From an uncultured Clostridium sp. (GTDB taxonomy: Bacteria > Bacillota > Clostridia > TANB77 > CAG-508), in NCBI GenBank assembly GCA_947057505.1, contig CAMSEM010000013.1, positions 1 through 20,924 of the forward strand: a DNA stretch of 20,924 nucleotides. Reading direction: 5' to 3'. The notes beneath the pieces are model-generated. The model saw only the letters and a list, made by a program, of their open reading frames with translations. It made no database searches and was not told the DNA's origin. How positions within the stretch are numbered: the first letter of the stretch is position 1; each line of letters starts with the position of its first letter. The translations under genes and the position numbers were made by a program. Below are positions 7,201 to 15,938 of the stretch, piece after piece.

Positions 7201-9369
7201 GAAAGCCCAATGCTAAAATACACACAAGAAATAGAAAAAATAAAAGTTGGAGAAACCAAACAATTTACTTACTCTGTAAAAGCAGATACCATCTATGTAG
7301 AAGATTTTTGCGAAGAACCAACTCACTATTCAGGCGGAATACACAAAGTAGATAACATTCATCCTATTTCTGATTGGAAAACTGTCGTAGAAACTAATGC
7401 AGAAGTATGCTTACTAGATGATAATGAATTTTACAAATCAAAAGAAGTTAGAAATACAATTGCAATGTACCCAATTGAAGTAGAATTAATTAATGCACAA
7501 GAAGGAAAAATACAATATGACCCATTAAAAAGAACAGAAGATGCTATAAAAGTAGGAGAAGAATTTACTTATTTAGCTACAGTAACAAATCTTTATTCAA
7601 ATAACTTCCAAAATGTAGTAGCACAAATAACAATTCCAGAAGGGCTAACATATAAAGAAGCAAGCTTAGTAGAAGGAGAAAACAAAGTACAAGGTAGGGT
7701 AAACTATAATGCATTTAACAAAACTGTAACAGTTACAATGAATCAATTACAAGCTATGCAACAACAACAAATAAAAGTAAAAGTTACAGCTGATGACTTA
7801 GCAAATAATCAAACACAAAAAAGCACAGTAGTTAATATGCAAGTTTCACTACCAGGAAATGATGAAGTATATGCTTCAAATAATGTTAAAGTAGATATTG
7901 TAAAAACAGAACTTCTAATTTCACAAACTTCTAATATAAAAGAAAAATATTTATATGAAGGAGACGAAATTGTTTATCAATTACAAGTAAAAAATATATC
8001 TAATAAACCAATTGCAGGGGCAATTATTGAAGATGAAATACCACAAGGACTAACCTTTGAAAAAATGGGATATTACCTAGATAATGGAAAAGAAAGCTTT
8101 GCAAACAATATAAAAGATGGAAAAGCAAGCATTACAAGCGATATCTCAGAGAAACAAACTTTATATGTAAATGTATATTGCAAAGCAAATGACCTTAAAG
8201 GAAATAACGAATTAAAAATAGTAAATACACCAAAAATTACAGCAGATGGATATGGAACAGCTTCTTCAAATTCAGTAGAACATATTATTAAATCAATAGG
8301 AAGTAATCCAGGAGGAGAAGAAGAACCAAGCTTGCCAAATACCTATAAAATCAGTGGAGAGGTATGGCTAGATAGTAACCAAGATGGACTAAAAGCAGTA
8401 GAAGAACCAAGAGTAAAAGATGTAGAAGTAGTTATTATAGATAGCAAAACTTTACAAATTGTAAAAGATGGTAAAACCAATCAAAATAAAACTATGAAAA
8501 CAGATGAAAATGGATTCTACTCATTTAAAAACATACCAGATGGAGAATATATAGCAATCTTTATCTATAACACACAAAGGTATGGAATTGCACCAGTAAA
8601 TGAAAAACAAGGAAATGAAACCAATAATCAAGATGGTGTACCTTCAACCATTACCTTAAATGGAAAAGACACCATGGTAGCAATCGCACAAAACTTAAAA
8701 ATAGCAGGTGGAAACCTATACAATATAGACTTAGGACTAATAGAAAACGATGTATTTGACTTAAAATTAGATAAATACATTACAAAATTAAGCCTAACAA
8801 CACCAAGTGCAGGAACGAAAACAGTAAACAAAAAATCACAACTAGAAAAAGTGGAAATTGCAAGTAGAAATGCAGGAAAAGCAAGTCTAGTAATAGAATA
8901 TAAAATAATAATTACCAATGAAGGTAATACAGCAGGATATGCTAAAAAAGTAGTAGACTATTTACCAGAAGGATGGAAATTTAATACAGAAATAAATAGT
9001 GATTGGTACCTAGGAAAAGATACCAACAACATATTTAATAATAGCTTAGAAAATATTAAAATTAATCCAGGAGAAAGTAAAGAATTAACTGTAGTAATTA
9101 GTAAAACAGTAAGCAAAGAAAATTTTGGAAAAGTAGTTTCTAACAAAGCAGAAATATATGAAAGCTATAGTGAACAAGGACTTAGCGATATAGATTCAAA
9201 AGCAGCAAACCAAGTAGAAACAGAAGATGACTTTAGCATAGCAAATCTTATTATTTCAGTAACAACAGGTAAAACAATTCTATACACAAGCTTAACACTA
9301 GGAGTACTAGCAATACTAACAACAGGAGTTATTATGATAAAAAAAGTTTTTAAAGATAAAAAATACTAA
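4243..9369 (+). CDS. Giant secreted surface protein A: DUF11-like repeats, SdrD_B-like domain, C-terminal anchor
   Basis: 1708 aa, rich in Lys, Glu, Asn, Thr and Ile. Residues 1 to about 32 are a signal peptide (MKIKQKLIATTLSLVILSSY...VIAA). Residues about 45-910 are a long beta-rich region that I cannot assign to a named family; it includes the conserved motif KYIPYHQGEEYGVLVQ. DUF11-like immunoglobulin-fold domains follow at about 927-1015, 1102-1221 and 1224-1350. An SdrD_B/Cna-B-like domain (1367-1503) has the calcium-loop-like DSNQDG at 1377-1382 and DENGFYSF...IPDGEY. A fourth DUF11-like unit spans about 1506-1640. The C-terminus has SVTTG (1672-1676), a hydrophobic helix and a KKVFKDKKY tail, which is the layout of a sortase substrate without canonical LPXTG. 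There are three cysteines (1023, 1056, 1313). The likely role is a stalk or structural cell-wall protein. Protein B starts 19 nt downstream, so they are co-transcribed. Secretion and anchoring are well supported; adhesion is inferred. Confidence 0.85.
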   Translation: MKIKQKLIATTLSLVILSSYLLPVGNHVIAATTDLGKQDTKTGSSNVEFNSYLENKTHEQTFEEQGKLYVELNVKENGYLKNAAIELIGANYSVDGNQIKNDNIEKIEQNKIKLKQINTGTVTIELPIKMLEANKLAKDNFNKISEVKFTATYVDQNGKEKQVEKTIQNQIKWHRDAKAQVTQEIVKYIPYHQGEEYGVLVQIKINSKIEENKMPVQKSEIKVQAPELNIKESATTQEENVANKNYPADVKVIANHIKATNGQTTSAQFSSQNYTYDKETGEVIITVENNQETISWEKEVDDEYLVNYIYQGEDIYNYVKENEITLKNNVQANLTIYHAEPTVLEAKTEETYTLKENKGNLLDFEIEATKELSKGYLYANYDKKQNEEKIETPYSVKYISKIGYANIINNIEIQTLEEKLIDEQENKYSSNNAVYSKKVTIPVAIFGKILGEEGKIEIQNKDGKVLGTITKETTVEEQNYALNIEEYQENQIKITTSKPIQEGQLEITVEKAFAREQTYKKNQMEIVKKVELQANIAANTNKQVLTNQISLKEPVAKAKVMINKEQLSTVAENKNIEITAILDTSSVDYALYKNPVLEFYMPEAVENINVKEVTVTPKDELKVEKVEIAQKANQKVIQVYLKGTQTNYTLDSMINGTSIVVNTDITIKEFTPTTNTQIKMLYKNENSNLYENTQKVSAPKKARALSIQNAEEAGIATTDLTLVTPTGLVTGSGINGYSAGAENVLNTTETMQTVGIKAGDSSRTAQITGKIINNYANTISNVKILGRTPFKGNKKIDTAQELGSTFTAIMKGPISLSGVSTENYKVYYSTQEEATNDITNAANNWQESVTDYSNIKSWLIEFTNNYEITTGTAIDFSYSIELPERLSHDELAYYMYKVYYQNNQEAGAVAQTKDSSMIELTTGSGAKLEINLTSNVPENTPVNKGEKITYTITIKNVGSQDANNVIVMGDIPNNTVYLTTINGKEEESPMLKYTQEIEKIKVGETKQFTYSVKADTIYVEDFCEEPTHYSGGIHKVDNIHPISDWKTVVETNAEVCLLDDNEFYKSKEVRNTIAMYPIEVELINAQEGKIQYDPLKRTEDAIKVGEEFTYLATVTNLYSNNFQNVVAQITIPEGLTYKEASLVEGENKVQGRVNYNAFNKTVTVTMNQLQAMQQQQIKVKVTADDLANNQTQKSTVVNMQVSLPGNDEVYASNNVKVDIVKTELLISQTSNIKEKYLYEGDEIVYQLQVKNISNKPIAGAIIEDEIPQGLTFEKMGYYLDNGKESFANNIKDGKASITSDISEKQTLYVNVYCKANDLKGNNELKIVNTPKITADGYGTASSNSVEHIIKSIGSNPGGEEEPSLPNTYKISGEVWLDSNQDGLKAVEEPRVKDVEVVIIDSKTLQIVKDGKTNQNKTMKTDENGFYSFKNIPDGEYIAIFIYNTQRYGIAPVNEKQGNETNNQDGVPSTITLNGKDTMVAIAQNLKIAGGNLYNIDLGLIENDVFDLKLDKYITKLSLTTPSAGTKTVNKKSQLEKVEIASRNAGKASLVIEYKIIITNEGNTAGYAKKVVDYLPEGWKFNTEINSDWYLGKDTNNIFNNSLENIKINPGESKELTVVISKTVSKENFGKVVSNKAEIYESYSEQGLSDIDSKAANQVETEDDFSIANLIISVTTGKTILYTSLTLGVLAILTTGVIMIKKVFKDKKY

Positions 9370-9388
9370 AGAAAGGAGGAAAACCAAA

Positions 9389-12300
9389 ATGAATAAAGAG
9401 AAAAAAATACAGATTATATCAGTACTAATACTCATATTTTTAAGTATTCTTATGCCAGTAGTACTTGCAAAAACCTTAACTCATATTCCACAAAAACATG
9501 GGGGAACATATCACCAAAGAAAAACACCATTTAGTACTGTGATTGAAGGTGAAGAAAGTACAGTATTTTGTAAAGAATATTTAGGAACAGTAGGACTTGG
9601 ATATGTAGCAAGCGAACCACATTATAGAAGTAAACCATCTGGAACAGATTATTATTATGATGCATCACAATATGAGTGCGTTGCTACGAAAGATTTGCCA
9701 AAATTTTGGGCTTATTTATTGACAGAAGACAAAGATGTAGCCTTAAAAGATATGTCTTGGAGACAACAAAGAAATATGCAAATTGCACTTTGGTATGATG
9801 TGGGGTTTAATGAAGGAGTATCGATGGCTTCAGACCCAGATGCATATAAACAAATGCTATCATATGAAGTATACCAAAAATTACAAGAACAAAGTGCAAT
9901 TGCATCACAGCTAGTTTCCTTTGCAGAAGATATAGAAGAAAGAATAACAGATTTAAAAAATCAACTTTCAAATACATTTATATATGATGATAATGGAAAA
10001 TTTCCATGGAGAGGAGAGGATTATACCATTGAGAAAATAAGGAAAGTGATAGTAAAACCACATGTACAAGATACCAAGGAAGCACTATCAGAAACATGTT
10101 TAAGTATAAGCAACCTTATAGAAGATGGAAAAAAATTATTTCAAAATGAAACACAAATACAAAATCTTAAAAATTTAAGAGAAAAAGAATTAGGTGTAAT
10201 TACCTATGATGATGATGTTACAGATATAAACTCATACTATAACCCAATAATAGAAGCAATGACTAATATAGGTACTACTGCAAAAAGATTTGATGATTCA
10301 GTAAATTCATTGGAAAAGAATACACTTTATTTAGTTGGTAGTAATAATGATGAAAACAACATAGAGCTACGTCAAAAACAAGGAATGAACAATATACAAA
10401 ATAGTCTTATAGACCAAATATATGCAGAAATAGACGCAATTAGAGATACACCAGACATATATATAGAGAAAGTGCCAACAGGAATTTCAGGGAACTATAA
10501 AATAGTTGTAGATTTTGGTGATTACAGTGAAGAATATGAAGAGAGAGAAAAATTAAGAGACTTACTTTTAAGTATACATGACGAACTTACCAATGACACT
10601 AAATTAGTAGAAAATGGACATGCTAGCATAAATATTAGTATAAATAATACTAATCAAACAGTTACTATATATGCACTTGATGAACAATATAATCAAATAA
10701 TTAATGCAGCGAGCTATATTAAAGCACAAGCCACATTAATTATTAATCAAATCAATAAAAAACTTCCAGAACTAATAGAAAAGTCTAAACAAGAGTTAGA
10801 TGAAGCAATAGCATTAACTACTCCAATGCTTGGAAAAGCAAAAGCATATGAAATGTTTTATAAAAACTATATATCAGAAGATGGAACAGAAACAGGAAAA
10901 GATACCAATTATCCAAATACAGTAGCAGATTTAACCGATAAAGAAGAAGTAAAAGTATTAGTAGACCAAGATACACAAACTTATACCATAGGACCATTTT
11001 CAATGCAATATCCAAGTCAATACTTTGAAAAAGACAATACAAGAACCTATTTTGATTGGATAGAAGATATCTATTTAATAGACAAAAATGGAAATAAAAA
11101 AGAAAATATTCAAATAGTTACAGAAGAGCAAGATTTAATAGGACCAGAAAATAATGCACCAATGTCAGCAGAAAAATTCTGGATTAAATTCCAAAATGAA
11201 GATGACAATGGAGAAAAATTAGACCTACAATCAGTAAAAGTACGTGTTAAATTTAGGTACCTTAGAAACTGTTTAGGAAAATATGATAGATATGAAGGTG
11301 TTGGGCAAAAGTGGAAATGGGTATCATATAAAGTAGGAGAAGGTAAAAAGAAGAAAACTTATTGGAGACCAGAAGCAAATGGAACATATATACCACAAAT
11401 ACAAGTATCTGTTAGCTCATATAAAATTCTTCTAGATTTTAATGGAGAACCAGAAACAGAAAAACAATATTGGAATAATGTAAGACCTACCAGTGTATAT
11501 GACATTTATGAGTTAGAATTATATGCCTCAATCTTACCACTAGGTATGGAAATTGGAGGTATTGTATTCGAAGATGCAGCAGGCACTAAAGAAATGGTTA
11601 CGAATGGTATTTATGTAGCAGAAAATAAAGATGTATTATTATCAGGTATAGAAGTAAGCCTTTATGAATTTGAAAATGGAAGAATTGGAAAATTAGCAAA
11701 GCTTGCAACTGAAGAAAGTACAACTGCTGGTGATGAAAACACTGTATACGAAGAGAAAAATAGACAAAACCCAACATTAACAGATGAAAACGGTAGATAC
11801 CTATTTAAAGGTGTAGACCCAATGAAAAAATATGTTGTCATGTTCACCTATAATGGACAAACTTACATGCCAGTAGACTATAAAGTAGGAAGCAAAGGCG
11901 AACTAGAAACAGAATACGACAGTGTAAGTGAAAACCCAGGTGTACAAGATAACTATAACTGGAGAATAAATTCTAAATCAACAGAAACAATTACTGATAG
12001 AAATAACTTTGACAATGGCTTTGCACAAATAGGTTCCTCACCTGAAAGTTATAAAATTAGAACAAAAGAACCATTAGAAAGCAGTGTATTATCTAATGGA
12101 TATAACAAAACCTATTCAGAATATGAACTAGCAGGAATTACATTACAACCAGATGGTACTTATTCAAAAAATGGTGGAATGCAATTAATAGATACTTATT
12201 TAACTATTACAAGAGAAGGAACAATAAGTGATACAAAAAAATCTGATGCTCCAGAATATAGTGAAGGACTAATTACTAATACTATTAGAAATTATATTAG

Positions 12301-15300
12301 TAATAAATATGGAGACAATGCTGAACACAAATATCCAACTGACATGAAAAAACAAATCTATCAAAGAATTGTAAATCAAATAGGTGGAGACAAAGCAGAA
12401 ACATGGAGAAAACTACAATTTATAGAAGACTGCAAAATAAATGCATACACAGGAAATATTAGAAACAACAATGATAGAGGATTAGATGTATATCCAATTT
12501 ATGAAAGATTTGTAATAGACACAAAAGACTATATTGACTTATCATACTATCATAAGGACAATAAAGATTTACATTATGGGGTAGGAGAAGAATTAGACCC
12601 TAAATTAAGACCAAGAGCAATAACCATTGTGGATAATAGTGGAGCACAAGAAACAGTAGAAACCGTCTACAAAGCACTATATAATGGTCAATATTACTTA
12701 AACTTAGGTTTAGGAAGAAGACAAAAATTTGATGCAGCACTAAGAAAAGATGTATTCAAAGCAACGTTAAAAATTAATGGCAGAACAGAAGTATATGACT
12801 ATAATGAAAGAGATATGACAACAGAGGCAGAAAAGGAAGAACTTAAGAACTTAGAAAGACAATATGGTAGAGATAGTGAACAATATTTAGATAAACAACA
12901 AGAATTTGAAAATAGGTTCTGGGAAATTCAAACTAGAATGATTGGCAATAATTATAATACCTACTATGGAGAAACCTATTCAAGAGAGTTATATCCATCT
13001 GAAAGAAATTATACAGGAGATAATCAATTAGAAGCATATATTACCTATAAAATTACAGTTAGAAACCAATCAGAAGGAATACTTGCAAATATTGATGAAA
13101 TTGTAGATTATTATGACTCAAGCTATGAATTTATGCCAAATTTATCTTGGGCAATGTGGAAAGATGGAACAACCAAAAATATCAAGGTAACAGACCAAGA
13201 ATATTATGATATCATGACAAAAGGTTCTAAAGATGCAGTAGGACAAGAAAAATATAGAGATGTAGCATCTAACGGATATAACACAAAAGAAGGACAATAT
13301 AATTCTCCAACTAGATTTAACCTAGGTGACGAATATAAAACACTATATGTAGATGGACTTAAAAAATATCAATTAGGAACTGGTGAAACAGAATATCTTT
13401 ACTTAACCTTTAAAATTAATGGTAATGGACCAAATCTAGACCTTAGTAGATCAGAAGCTGGAAAACAAAATGTTGCAGAAATTAACGGATATACTACATG
13501 GTATCAAGATAATACAGAATTACCAAATGGAATTAAGAAGGGAAGAACAGACAGAGCAGGTTTAATAGATTATGATTCAAAAGCTGGTAACTTTGATAGA
13601 GCAGCATTAGACAATAGACAAGGAACTACACGTTATGAACAAAACTTTGAAGACGATGCAGATAGAGCAAGAGGACTAAAAGTTTATGTAAAAGATGATT
13701 TAATAAGAATTGTTAGTGGAACTGTATGGGAAGATAAGCGAAATTATCAAGCAGAAGGTACAAATGCACTTGCAGGAAATGGCGTTAGAGAAACAGGTGA
13801 AGCAACCATACAAGGTATCCGCGTAGAATTACATGAAATTGTAAACGGTATAACCAGCAATGATATTGCAAAAGTATGGGATGGAAATGCTTGGGTTGAG
13901 GCTAAAGCTACAACAGGAGCAGATGGAAAATATGAGTTTAAAGGATTTATTCCAGGAGACTATATTGTAAGATTCATCTATGGAGGAGAACATAATTCAA
14001 AATACAATGGACAAGATTACAAATCAACCAGTTACCAATATGACCATGCTATCAAGAAACAGCAAGTCCCACAAAGTGAGAAAACAAATGGAAGAACAGA
14101 CATCAGTGGTGATGGATGGACAGGATATTCTGGTTATGATGTAAATAATAGTAAGCACAATATTACATCAGGACATCAAGAATCAGGAGATCAAGCTACA
14201 AACCAAAATAGATTAGGTTATAATATTTATATGACAGATACTTATGTAGACGATAGAGGAAACAAAATCAATGTATCTGATGCAAGAGACATATGGGAGA
14301 ACTCAGCAGAAGAACAAACAAATTGGTTAAAAAATACAACTAGAAAATCTGTAAATGCAAATAGTAGTAATAACTATAATGGTGTTACTAATAAATTGGC
14401 ACAAGCATTAGATAACGAAAGAGAAAGAAAAGGTGAATATACTAATACACAAATGAGGGCAGAAACTGGTGCAATGCGTATAGAATTTGAATATAATAGA
14501 CAAACTACAGCAGGTAATAACACTTATTCAAATAATGGATATCGTGGAGATGGCTCAAGAGATGCAATTGGATATAAAGATTCTACCAACAACACATATC
14601 ATATAGAAGATGTAGACTTTGGATTAGAAGAAAGACCAAAAGCACAGTTAGAGCTAAATAAAAAAGTAAGCAATGTAAAAATTACATTAGCAAATCAAAC
14701 AGTTCTATTTGACGCAAGTAAAAGTGTAAGTAACTTAATTTGGCAACCAAAATCTGCATATAATGTAAACAGCAAAAAGCAAACAAATGACTATAATACG
14801 CAAGGACCAAATATGCAAAAGGCTGGTAGTGATAAAAATGTTTATAGTGATTACTATAATCAATATCAAAGACTTAGAGATAATATTAATACTGACTTAA
14901 TCTATAACAAAGTAACAAAAGAAAATGGATTAATTCAAGCCACTATGGACGAAGAATTAATGCATGGGGCTACTATCAAAATTACTTATGATTTAACTGT
15001 TACAAACGTAGGAGAAGAAGACTACAATGAAGCAAAATATTATTATCATGGAATTGTAGGAAATAAACAAAATCTTGTAAAAACATCAGCAGATGTTGTA
15101 ATAGACTATGTAGCAAATAACTTACAATTTAGAAAAGATAATAATGATAACAGTTGGGGATGGACAACAATTAAAGAAGAAGAAATTAAGCAAAAAGGAT
15201 ATGTTAACGGCGAGGTAGCAAATGAGCTTAGAAACTACAATACAATAATTACAACAGAAAGCCTAGGAACACCATTAGAGCCATTAACAGAAGGAAATAA

Positions 15301-15640
15301 AGAAAAACCAGAAAAAACTTATACTCATAAGCAACTTGTCCTATCACAATTAATTACATCACAAAATAAAAATGATGACCTAAGCTATAACAATATAGCA
15401 GAAATTGTACAAATTTCAAATGATGTAGGAAGAAGAATGGCATACTCTGTACAAGGTAACCAAAAACCAAGCGAGCTTCCAAAAGAAGCAGACGCAAGCA
15501 AAGCAGAGCAAGTGCTAATCTTACCACCATTTGGAAATGGAGGAACTATACTATATGTAGCATTAGGAAGCTTAGTAGCAGCAATTTTAGCAGTAGGAAT
15601 TGTGGTAATTAAAAAAGTAGTTTTAAAAACAAAAGAATAA
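9389..15640 (+). CDS. Giant surface adhesin B: thioester-like (TQXA-type) head, SdrD_B-like domains, C-terminal anchor
   Basis: 2083 aa. AAAGGAGG (9372-9379) sits 9 nt before the ATG, and the gene follows protein A by 19 nt. Residues 1-27 are a signal peptide ending VVLA. Residues about 45-150 resemble a Gram-positive thioester domain: Cys61 in VFCKEY, then WAYLLT (107-112) and QIALW (131-135), matching the TQxAxW-type motif whose Gln forms a thioester with Cys. Residues about 155-480 are mostly helical and look like an insertion. The expected continuation then resumes (AYEMFYKNY from 486, YTIGPFSMQY from 532). SdrD_B-like domains lie at about 720-883 and 1441-1748; the second holds a long Asn/Thr/Tyr/Gly-rich insertion. 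DUF11-like stretches lie near 1212-1250 and 1858-2010. The C-terminus has LPPFG (2045-2049), a helix (2053-2074) and a Lys-rich tail, so it is probably wall-anchored. The inferred role is covalent or strong adhesion to a host or glycan surface. Thioester chemistry is not proven, and Cys97 is a second candidate. Confidence 0.8.
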   Translation: MNKEKKIQIISVLILIFLSILMPVVLAKTLTHIPQKHGGTYHQRKTPFSTVIEGEESTVFCKEYLGTVGLGYVASEPHYRSKPSGTDYYYDASQYECVATKDLPKFWAYLLTEDKDVALKDMSWRQQRNMQIALWYDVGFNEGVSMASDPDAYKQMLSYEVYQKLQEQSAIASQLVSFAEDIEERITDLKNQLSNTFIYDDNGKFPWRGEDYTIEKIRKVIVKPHVQDTKEALSETCLSISNLIEDGKKLFQNETQIQNLKNLREKELGVITYDDDVTDINSYYNPIIEAMTNIGTTAKRFDDSVNSLEKNTLYLVGSNNDENNIELRQKQGMNNIQNSLIDQIYAEIDAIRDTPDIYIEKVPTGISGNYKIVVDFGDYSEEYEEREKLRDLLLSIHDELTNDTKLVENGHASINISINNTNQTVTIYALDEQYNQIINAASYIKAQATLIINQINKKLPELIEKSKQELDEAIALTTPMLGKAKAYEMFYKNYISEDGTETGKDTNYPNTVADLTDKEEVKVLVDQDTQTYTIGPFSMQYPSQYFEKDNTRTYFDWIEDIYLIDKNGNKKENIQIVTEEQDLIGPENNAPMSAEKFWIKFQNEDDNGEKLDLQSVKVRVKFRYLRNCLGKYDRYEGVGQKWKWVSYKVGEGKKKKTYWRPEANGTYIPQIQVSVSSYKILLDFNGEPETEKQYWNNVRPTSVYDIYELELYASILPLGMEIGGIVFEDAAGTKEMVTNGIYVAENKDVLLSGIEVSLYEFENGRIGKLAKLATEESTTAGDENTVYEEKNRQNPTLTDENGRYLFKGVDPMKKYVVMFTYNGQTYMPVDYKVGSKGELETEYDSVSENPGVQDNYNWRINSKSTETITDRNNFDNGFAQIGSSPESYKIRTKEPLESSVLSNGYNKTYSEYELAGITLQPDGTYSKNGGMQLIDTYLTITREGTISDTKKSDAPEYSEGLITNTIRNYISNKYGDNAEHKYPTDMKKQIYQRIVNQIGGDKAETWRKLQFIEDCKINAYTGNIRNNNDRGLDVYPIYERFVIDTKDYIDLSYYHKDNKDLHYGVGEELDPKLRPRAITIVDNSGAQETVETVYKALYNGQYYLNLGLGRRQKFDAALRKDVFKATLKINGRTEVYDYNERDMTTEAEKEELKNLERQYGRDSEQYLDKQQEFENRFWEIQTRMIGNNYNTYYGETYSRELYPSERNYTGDNQLEAYITYKITVRNQSEGILANIDEIVDYYDSSYEFMPNLSWAMWKDGTTKNIKVTDQEYYDIMTKGSKDAVGQEKYRDVASNGYNTKEGQYNSPTRFNLGDEYKTLYVDGLKKYQLGTGETEYLYLTFKINGNGPNLDLSRSEAGKQNVAEINGYTTWYQDNTELPNGIKKGRTDRAGLIDYDSKAGNFDRAALDNRQGTTRYEQNFEDDADRARGLKVYVKDDLIRIVSGTVWEDKRNYQAEGTNALAGNGVRETGEATIQGIRVELHEIVNGITSNDIAKVWDGNAWVEAKATTGADGKYEFKGFIPGDYIVRFIYGGEHNSKYNGQDYKSTSYQYDHAIKKQQVPQSEKTNGRTDISGDGWTGYSGYDVNNSKHNITSGHQESGDQATNQNRLGYNIYMTDTYVDDRGNKINVSDARDIWENSAEEQTNWLKNTTRKSVNANSSNNYNGVTNKLAQALDNERERKGEYTNTQMRAETGAMRIEFEYNRQTTAGNNTYSNNGYRGDGSRDAIGYKDSTNNTYHIEDVDFGLEERPKAQLELNKKVSNVKITLANQTVLFDASKSVSNLIWQPKSAYNVNSKKQTNDYNTQGPNMQKAGSDKNVYSDYYNQYQRLRDNINTDLIYNKVTKENGLIQATMDEELMHGATIKITYDLTVTNVGEEDYNEAKYYYHGIVGNKQNLVKTSADVVIDYVANNLQFRKDNNDNSWGWTTIKEEEIKQKGYVNGEVANELRNYNTIITTESLGTPLEPLTEGNKEKPEKTYTHKQLVLSQLITSQNKNDDLSYNNIAEIVQISNDVGRRMAYSVQGNQKPSELPKEADASKAEQVLILPPFGNGGTILYVALGSLVAAILAVGIVVIKKVVLKTKE

Positions 15641-15649
15641 AAAATAATT

Positions 15650-15697
15650 AAGACTAGGAACTAAAGTAAAAAAACTTTATTCCTAGTCTTTTTGTTT
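15650..15697 (+). terminator. Intrinsic terminator of the A/B operon
   Basis: AAGACTAGGAA (15650-15660) pairs perfectly with TTCCTAGTCTT (15680-15690). Inside it, TAAAGT (15662-15667) pairs with ACTTTA (15674-15679) around an A6 loop, with a single bulged C at 15661. The tract TTTGTTT follows, extending the T-run at the end of the stem. It lies 10 nt after the stop codon of protein B. Confidence 0.9.
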
Positions 15698-15713
15698 AAA
15701 AGAGACTGAATAA

Positions 15714-15848
15714 TTAAAAAAGGTAATAGATAAAGATATAATAGTATGTGAAAATAACGAAGTTATACTAGCAGATTGCCTTCTTGACATCAGGAATCCA
15801 ATAATTTTTGAAAAAAGTAAAGGAGAATTTATTTACCTAATGGTTTAA
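15714..15848 (+). pseudogene. Possible gene remnant without a start codon
   Basis: An open stretch reads LKKVIDKDIIVCENNEVILA, then DCLLDIRNPIIFEKSKGEFI, YLMV and stop. It is preceded in frame by TAA and has no ATG, GTG or TTG near its beginning. The composition is protein-like rather than random, so it may be the tail of a decayed gene. It could also be chance coding potential in AT-rich DNA. I do not recognise a family. Confidence 0.25.
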
Positions 15849-15860
15849 TTGAGAAAACAT

Positions 15861-15889
15861 TTGGAATTTTAATAAATAAGTAGTATAAT
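15861..15889 (+). promoter_or_regulatory. Sigma-A-type promoter of the AlbA_2 gene
   Basis: TTGGAA (15861-15866) and a perfect TATAAT (15884-15889) are separated by 17 nt, about 50 nt before the start codon. It lies after the operon terminator, so this gene is probably transcribed on its own. Confidence 0.6.
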
Positions 15890-15938
15890 GTAAAAAGTAT
15901 AAAAAATGAAAAAAGTAATAAAATATAAGGAGAACAGT

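Noticed and set aside
4243..15640. Canonical LPXTG anchors in A and B
   Set aside because: No LPXTG is present near either C-terminus; the only motif-like positions are SVTTG and LPPFG.
15906..15938. Upstream in-frame ATG of the AlbA_2 gene
   Set aside because: It has no Shine-Dalgarno site; ATG 15939 has AAGGAG at 6 nt and gives the usual short N-terminus.
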